Shown here: piece after piece, positions 5,000 through 7,705 of the stretch
Layout: every line of letters starts with the position of its first letter
Position numbering within the stretch: the first letter of the stretch is position 1
Origin: JBHIBR01 sp046759145 [NCBI: Nitrospinota bacterium]
Lineage (GTDB): Bacteria; UBA8248
Assembly: GCA_046759145.1 (NCBI GenBank)
Contig: JBHIBR010000074.1
Coordinates: 1-7,705 of the forward strand
Length of the DNA: 7,705 nt
Direction: 5' to 3'
Position numbers and translations under genes: made by a program
The notes under the pieces: model-generated
What the model was told of the DNA's origin: nothing
The model's input: the letters and a program-made list of their open reading frames with translations, nothing else
The model's database searches: none

Positions 5000-5740
5000 T
5001 TACGGTATTTTTGTCGTGGGTTCCCATTTCGCTAGCATAGCCTTCTGTTTTCGCCCGATTCCCATTTTCGCCCCAAGCGAACTCCCCAAAGGTACCAATG
5101 TTAAAATCAAGAAAGCCCCGGGACTAAAACTTCTGATGATCCACTCAGATCTACTTGATTCGCTTATAAGTTTTTTGGCAATTGCTTCATCGGCAATTGC
5201 GTCAAACCCATAAGAAAAGGCCAATAAAACCAAAAATGAATAGAAGACAAGTAAAGGAACGGCAAAACATATATTTAAGACCCGGGTATAGCCTCCATAC
5301 ATTCCAAACAGATCAGACCTATAAAAGTTAAATGGAGCGCCTTTCTCATGTACTTCAGATTCTGAACAAACGTATTCTTCCAGTTTTCGAATGTACATCC
5401 TATACGACCAGAGTTCCCGGTTAACGTATGCCCATCCGGCAAACCAGATGTTGAAGCACAGTGCCAATATTATTGCCAAGAGTCCTACAATTCCCGGATC
5501 CAGATTTTTTAAATTGTTGATCGTTAGGGCTCCTATCGCCGCAAGTGCAACTCCTATCATAGCGAGAGTACGGTAATAAAGGCGGTAGATTTCCAAGTAG
5601 AAATGATGAAGTGTGTTATATTCCTGCAAGGCGCAGTCGAGAGAAGAAGGCTTCGTACCAGGCATTGGAGGAGGAGGCTTCATATCAGGCATTGAACGGA
5701 AGAGTCTCCTTAGCGCTCCAAGTAATCCGAAATTTCCCAT
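5000..5740 (-). CDS. Four-helix membrane protein of unknown function in a low-GC island
   Basis: A 246-aa inner-membrane protein, numbered from ATG 5740. A short cytoplasmic-looking N-terminus carries RRLFRS and a proline-rich repeat (MPDMKPPPP-MPGTKPSS, 17-33). An aromatic helix (EYNTLHHFYLEIYRLYYR, 40-57) leads into TM1 (58-78) and TM2 (83-106). A soluble loop of about 48 residues with charged and aromatic residues follows, then TM3 (154-176) and TM4 (206-224), and a basic tail. The aromatic helix plus closely spaced TM hairpin is reminiscent of SLATT-like 2TM effectors, but no diagnostic motif was matched. Start is uncertain: TTG 5815 keeps the frame open, but its TTGACA looks like a -35 box. 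ATG 5692 has AAGGAG 13 nt upstream. Base composition is much more AT-rich than every neighbour, suggesting recent transfer. It stands alone, so context gives no function. Confidence 0.7.
   Translation of the reverse strand: MGNFGLLGALRRLFRSMPDMKPPPPMPGTKPSSLDCALQEYNTLHHFYLEIYRLYYRTLAMIGVALAAIGALTINNLKNLDPGIVGLLAIILALCFNIWFAGWAYVNRELWSYRMYIRKLEEYVCSESEVHEKGAPFNFYRSDLFGMYGGYTRVLNICFAVPLLVFYSFLVLLAFSYGFDAIADEAIAKKLISESSRSEWIIRSFSPGAFLILTLVPLGSSLGAKMGIGRKQKAMLAKWEPTTKIP
5649..5694. repeat. Imperfect 27-bp-period direct repeat in the membrane-protein gene
   Basis: GGCTTCGTACCAGGCATTG (5649-5667) and GGCTTCATATCAGGCATTG (5676-5694) match at 16 of 19 positions, exactly 27 bp apart. On the coding (minus) strand this is a duplicated nine-residue unit, MPDMKPPPP then MPGTKPSSL, in the proline-rich segment before the first membrane helix. 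It looks like an in-frame internal duplication. Confidence 0.7.
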
Positions 5741-5786
5741 ATCAAAATGAGTCCGCCCAAAGAGGGTGCCAACCGGGCCGAGAGCG

Positions 5787-5815
5787 AGTACGGTCCTGCT
5801 TCTTACCTTTGTCAA
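5787..5815 (-). promoter_or_regulatory. Possible promoter of the membrane-protein gene
   Basis: On the minus strand a perfect TTGACA (5815-5810) is followed after 17 nt by CGTACT (5792-5787), which matches TATAAT at only 3/6 positions. Initiation near 5780 would suit an ATG start at 5740 and argues against reading the TTG of this box as the start codon. Confidence 0.35.
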
Positions 5816-5886
5816 CCTCTCCGTCGTCCCGTTTGCCCCAATGGATCTCCCCGGCGGCCGGATCCCCTAGGGGCGCTCCCGGCGCG

Positions 5887-6816
5887 CTAGGCCTTGCTCT
5901 CCCGGGCGAGCTCGCGGCGGCTCTTGCGCCCCAGGTAGATGCGCTCGGGGTCCACGATGGTGCGGAGGATCTTGAGCTCCTCGTGGGCGGGGGGGTCCAT
6001 CACCTTGACTTTGGTCCGGGCGGTCGCCTTCTTGCCGTCCACCGTCCGCAGCTCCCAGCTCACGTTCTCGAGCACATCCCCCAGTTCCACCCCCGGGTAG
6101 ATCATCTCGAGTTTGAGTTCGTTGTCCTTCGGGGGGTCGTTGCGCATGATGCAGAGGTCGCTGATCATCACGCAGGGCCCGCCCCGGGGGAGCCCGTAGT
6201 CGGCCTTCGTCTCCCCCGGGGGCCCCAGGTTGCCGGCGACGGAGGTACGGTACTGGACCTTTTCGGGGAAGCGCCGATCCTCCATCACCATCATCACGAT
6301 GGTCATGTCGGCCAGCGAGGCGATGTTGTTGGCCCCCCCGCTCCCCGCAAAGCGCACCTTGGGGCCCCGGCCGCTCGACGACACCCCGCCCGGCCAGTAC
6401 TCCCCGATGGCGGTGGAGTTGAGGTTCCCGTAGCGGTCGCACTCGGCCGCCCCCAGGATGCCCAGCGTGCAGTAGCCCCGCTGGGCGGTGGTGCCGAAGG
6501 TGTCCGCCATGTTGGTCACCGTGCTCCCCCGCAGGCACCCCCGCGGGTCGGAGACGCTGATGGGGAGGTGCTCCACCGTGGGCCCCACGATGCCCGCCTC
6601 CATGATGAGGGTAGCGCCCGGAGCCGAGGTGTGGAGGGCCAGCATGGAGCCCAGAAGGGGCAGGCCCGTCCCGGCGAACATGAAGGCCCCGTCCGGGATG
6701 TTCCGGGCCACCGCGATGGCCAGGAGCTCCATGGTGGTGTAGGAGGCGGGGTCGGGGCTCAAACCCCGCGCCTCGCAGTATCTTCTGTACTCCTCGTCGC
6801 TCACCTGGGTGACCAT
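5887..6816 (-). CDS. Family I CoA-transferase, beta subunit (GctB/IpdB-like)
   Basis: A 309-aa beta subunit of a heteromeric CoA-transferase of the glutaconate/3-oxoacid type, cytoplasmic. It moves CoA between carboxylic acids through a glutamyl-CoA thioester. Seen: TTMELLAIAVARNIPDGAFMFAGTGLP (27-53), a typical N-terminal fold; IMEAGIVGP (71-79), where E73 fits the catalytic Glu of the E-x-G-(I/L)-(L/V)-G motif; AECDRYGNLNS (125-135); GSGGANNIASLAD (158-170), the glycine-rich CoA-site loop; and YPGVELGDVLENVSWEL (240-256) near the end. It is about 50 residues longer than many family members, with a 17-residue YR-rich N-terminus and a basic tail. The ATG follows GGAGGTGA with ideal spacing. 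It lies 29 nt downstream of the alpha-subunit gene, so the two are one transcriptional unit. The substrate acid is not deducible; relatives act on glutaconate or on steroid-ring degradation intermediates. Confidence 0.93.
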   Translation of the reverse strand: MVTQVSDEEYRRYCEARGLSPDPASYTTMELLAIAVARNIPDGAFMFAGTGLPLLGSMLALHTSAPGATLIMEAGIVGPTVEHLPISVSDPRGCLRGSTVTNMADTFGTTAQRGYCTLGILGAAECDRYGNLNSTAIGEYWPGGVSSSGRGPKVRFAGSGGANNIASLADMTIVMMVMEDRRFPEKVQYRTSVAGNLGPPGETKADYGLPRGGPCVMISDLCIMRNDPPKDNELKLEMIYPGVELGDVLENVSWELRTVDGKKATARTKVKVMDPPAHEELKILRTIVDPERIYLGRKSRRELARESKA

Positions 6817-6845
6817 CGGTCTCTCACCTCCCTCTGTCCCGGGCC

Positions 6846-7705
6846 TTAGATGGGCCTCGCGAGGTCGGGCTTGTAGCCATAGGAGCTATCCGCCCGGAGC
6901 TCGAACAGCCGGTCAAAACCCTCCTTGCCGCTCTTGGCACGGTAGTCTGTGCCCACCTTGTTGGCCAGAAAATCCCAGTCGTCCTCGGTCTCCACCACCA
7001 TCTTCTGCCAGTACTCCTTGACCGCTTCCTTGCTCTTCCGGTTCACGCGGCCGTAGTTCACCCAGAAATCCCAATCGTAGTCGTAGTAATAGGGGACCGC
7101 CGAGGGGTAGCCCCCGAAGGGCTGCTCCACGATGGCGTGCACGAAGTGGGCGCCGATGTGGTTGTGGTCGGGGCGGAGCCGCAACTCTTCCTCGGGCACC
7201 ACCTGCTCGCACTCGACGATGAGGTACTTGGAGCTCATGGCCTGCTCGCAGTCGGGCCCCCAGATGCCGTCCAGGCGCACCGTGCCCTCGCTCCCGGCAC
7301 GCTGGGCGCGGATGATGGTGACCTCGGGCAGGATGGGGGGCAGGAGCACCACCTTCTGGCCAGGCTTCCCGGTATACTTGGTGCTTTTGAGCGAGACCTC
7401 CAGGCTGCTCGTCTGGTTGGCCGTCGTGTCCCCGCCCGCGAAGGCGTGGGGCCGGTAGCCCCATCCCTCGAAGGGGTCGTCGACAACGGCGAACTTCTTG
7501 GGCGCAATGGATGGATGCTCCCAGTCGCCCCGTGCGTCCTTCTTCCCCCGCAGGCCCGCCTTCCCGAACACGTCGTACTCCAGGAGGTCCGTCCCCAGCT
7601 CGCCCATCATGGGGGCGAAGGGCCAGCCGTAGCGGCCCGCCACGGTCCGCAGGGCGAAGCCGTAGTTGCTGTAGTCCTCGATGAGCTTGATCTCGCCATC
7701 CTGGA
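6846..7705 (-). CDS. Family I CoA-transferase, alpha subunit (GctA-like), 5' end outside the window
   Basis: Partner of the downstream beta subunit. The frame is open to the window edge, so 285 C-terminal residues are visible and the start lies outside. The edge sequence (QDGEIKLIEDYSNYGFALRTVAGRYGWPF) is typical of the middle of the alpha subunit, so roughly 90 N-terminal residues should be missing. Further family-like segments are MMGELGTDLLEYD, LPPILPEVTIIRAQRAGSEG (the central beta-alpha core), CEQAMSSKYLIVECEQVVPEEEL, and the PFGGYPSAVPYYYDYDWDFW segment, which matches the usual PFGAHP-x-x-x-x-x-YYDYD motif. After it comes a region rich in K/W/D (KEAVKEYWQKMVVETEDDWDF) and a GYKPDLARPI end. 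With the missing N-terminus the subunit would reach about 370-380 residues, longer than classical GctA (around 320). Stop TAA at 6846-6848. Confidence 0.93.
   Translation of the reverse strand, partial: QDGEIKLIEDYSNYGFALRTVAGRYGWPFAPMMGELGTDLLEYDVFGKAGLRGKKDARGDWEHPSIAPKKFAVVDDPFEGWGYRPHAFAGGDTTANQTSSLEVSLKSTKYTGKPGQKVVLLPPILPEVTIIRAQRAGSEGTVRLDGIWGPDCEQAMSSKYLIVECEQVVPEEELRLRPDHNHIGAHFVHAIVEQPFGGYPSAVPYYYDYDWDFWVNYGRVNRKSKEAVKEYWQKMVVETEDDWDFLANKVGTDYRAKSGKEGFDRLFELRADSSYGYKPDLARPI

Noticed and set aside
5741-5815. TTG 5813-5815 as start of the membrane protein
   Set aside because: The GGAGAGG directly abuts the TTG, leaving no spacing, and the TTGACA is better read as a -35 box. It is not fully excluded.
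5864-5873. CCCCTAGGGG palindrome downstream of the CoA-transferase beta gene
   Set aside because: Too short and without a T-tract to call a terminator; such palindromes arise by chance in GC-rich DNA.
5611-6849. 412-aa plus-strand open frame antisense to the CoA-transferase beta gene
   Set aside because: Composition is His/Gly/Pro/Arg-rich, typical of antisense GC-rich frames. The minus strand carries an unmistakable CoA-transferase with a strong ribosome site.
6913-7464. Pro/Arg/Gly-rich minus-strand frame inside the CoA-transferase alpha gene
   Set aside because: Out-of-frame reading of the alpha-subunit gene on the same strand.

Overview
The window is a high-GC chromosomal segment from what looks like an uncultured Gram-negative bacterium. 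A signal-peptide SurA-like periplasmic PPIase, GctAB-type CoA-transferase subunits and a TPP-riboswitch thiazole operon would fit deltaproteobacterial-type lineages or candidate phyla such as Tectomicrobia, Rokubacteria or NC10. The sequence alone does not settle which. No tRNA, rRNA, CRISPR array, transposase or integrase was seen.

Left block (1-1896, minus strand): three co-oriented genes, read right to left. They are an uncharacterised mostly helical protein (1381-1896), a stand-alone MOSC-domain protein (818-1288) and the N-terminal part of a SurA/PrsA-type peptidyl-prolyl isomerase (1-726). The isomerase frame is interrupted by one in-frame TAG at 367-369, with clear homology continuing in the same frame on both sides. 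A good minus-strand promoter (TTGACG-17-TATATT, 1967-1995) drives this block.

Centre block (2023-4802, plus strand): a thiamine-thiazole operon. A consensus-like promoter (TTGACA-17-GATACT) is followed by a TPP riboswitch aptamer with an oversized P3 domain, a candidate antiterminator, a strong intrinsic terminator, thiS, thiG, two uncharacterised genes that overlap by 1 nt, and a ThiE/TenI-family gene. TPP binding should stabilise P1, block the antiterminator and stop transcription before thiS. ThiS supplies sulfur and ThiG builds the thiazole. The ThiE-family protein would either couple thiazole and pyrimidine phosphates or tautomerise the thiazole. No thiC, thiD, thiF or thiH/thiO is visible. 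The two inserted genes have lower GC than thiG and thiE and are the most novel coding content in the window.

AT-rich island (about 4803-5815): a 197-nt stretch without a recognised gene, then a minus-strand gene for a four-helix membrane protein. Its base composition is unlike both sides, which suggests horizontal acquisition.

Right block (5887-7705, minus strand): genes for the beta and alpha subunits of a family I (glutaconate-type) CoA-transferase. The alpha gene runs off the window edge. Many long open frames lie antisense to these genes because of the GC-rich codon pattern; they were rejected as shadows.
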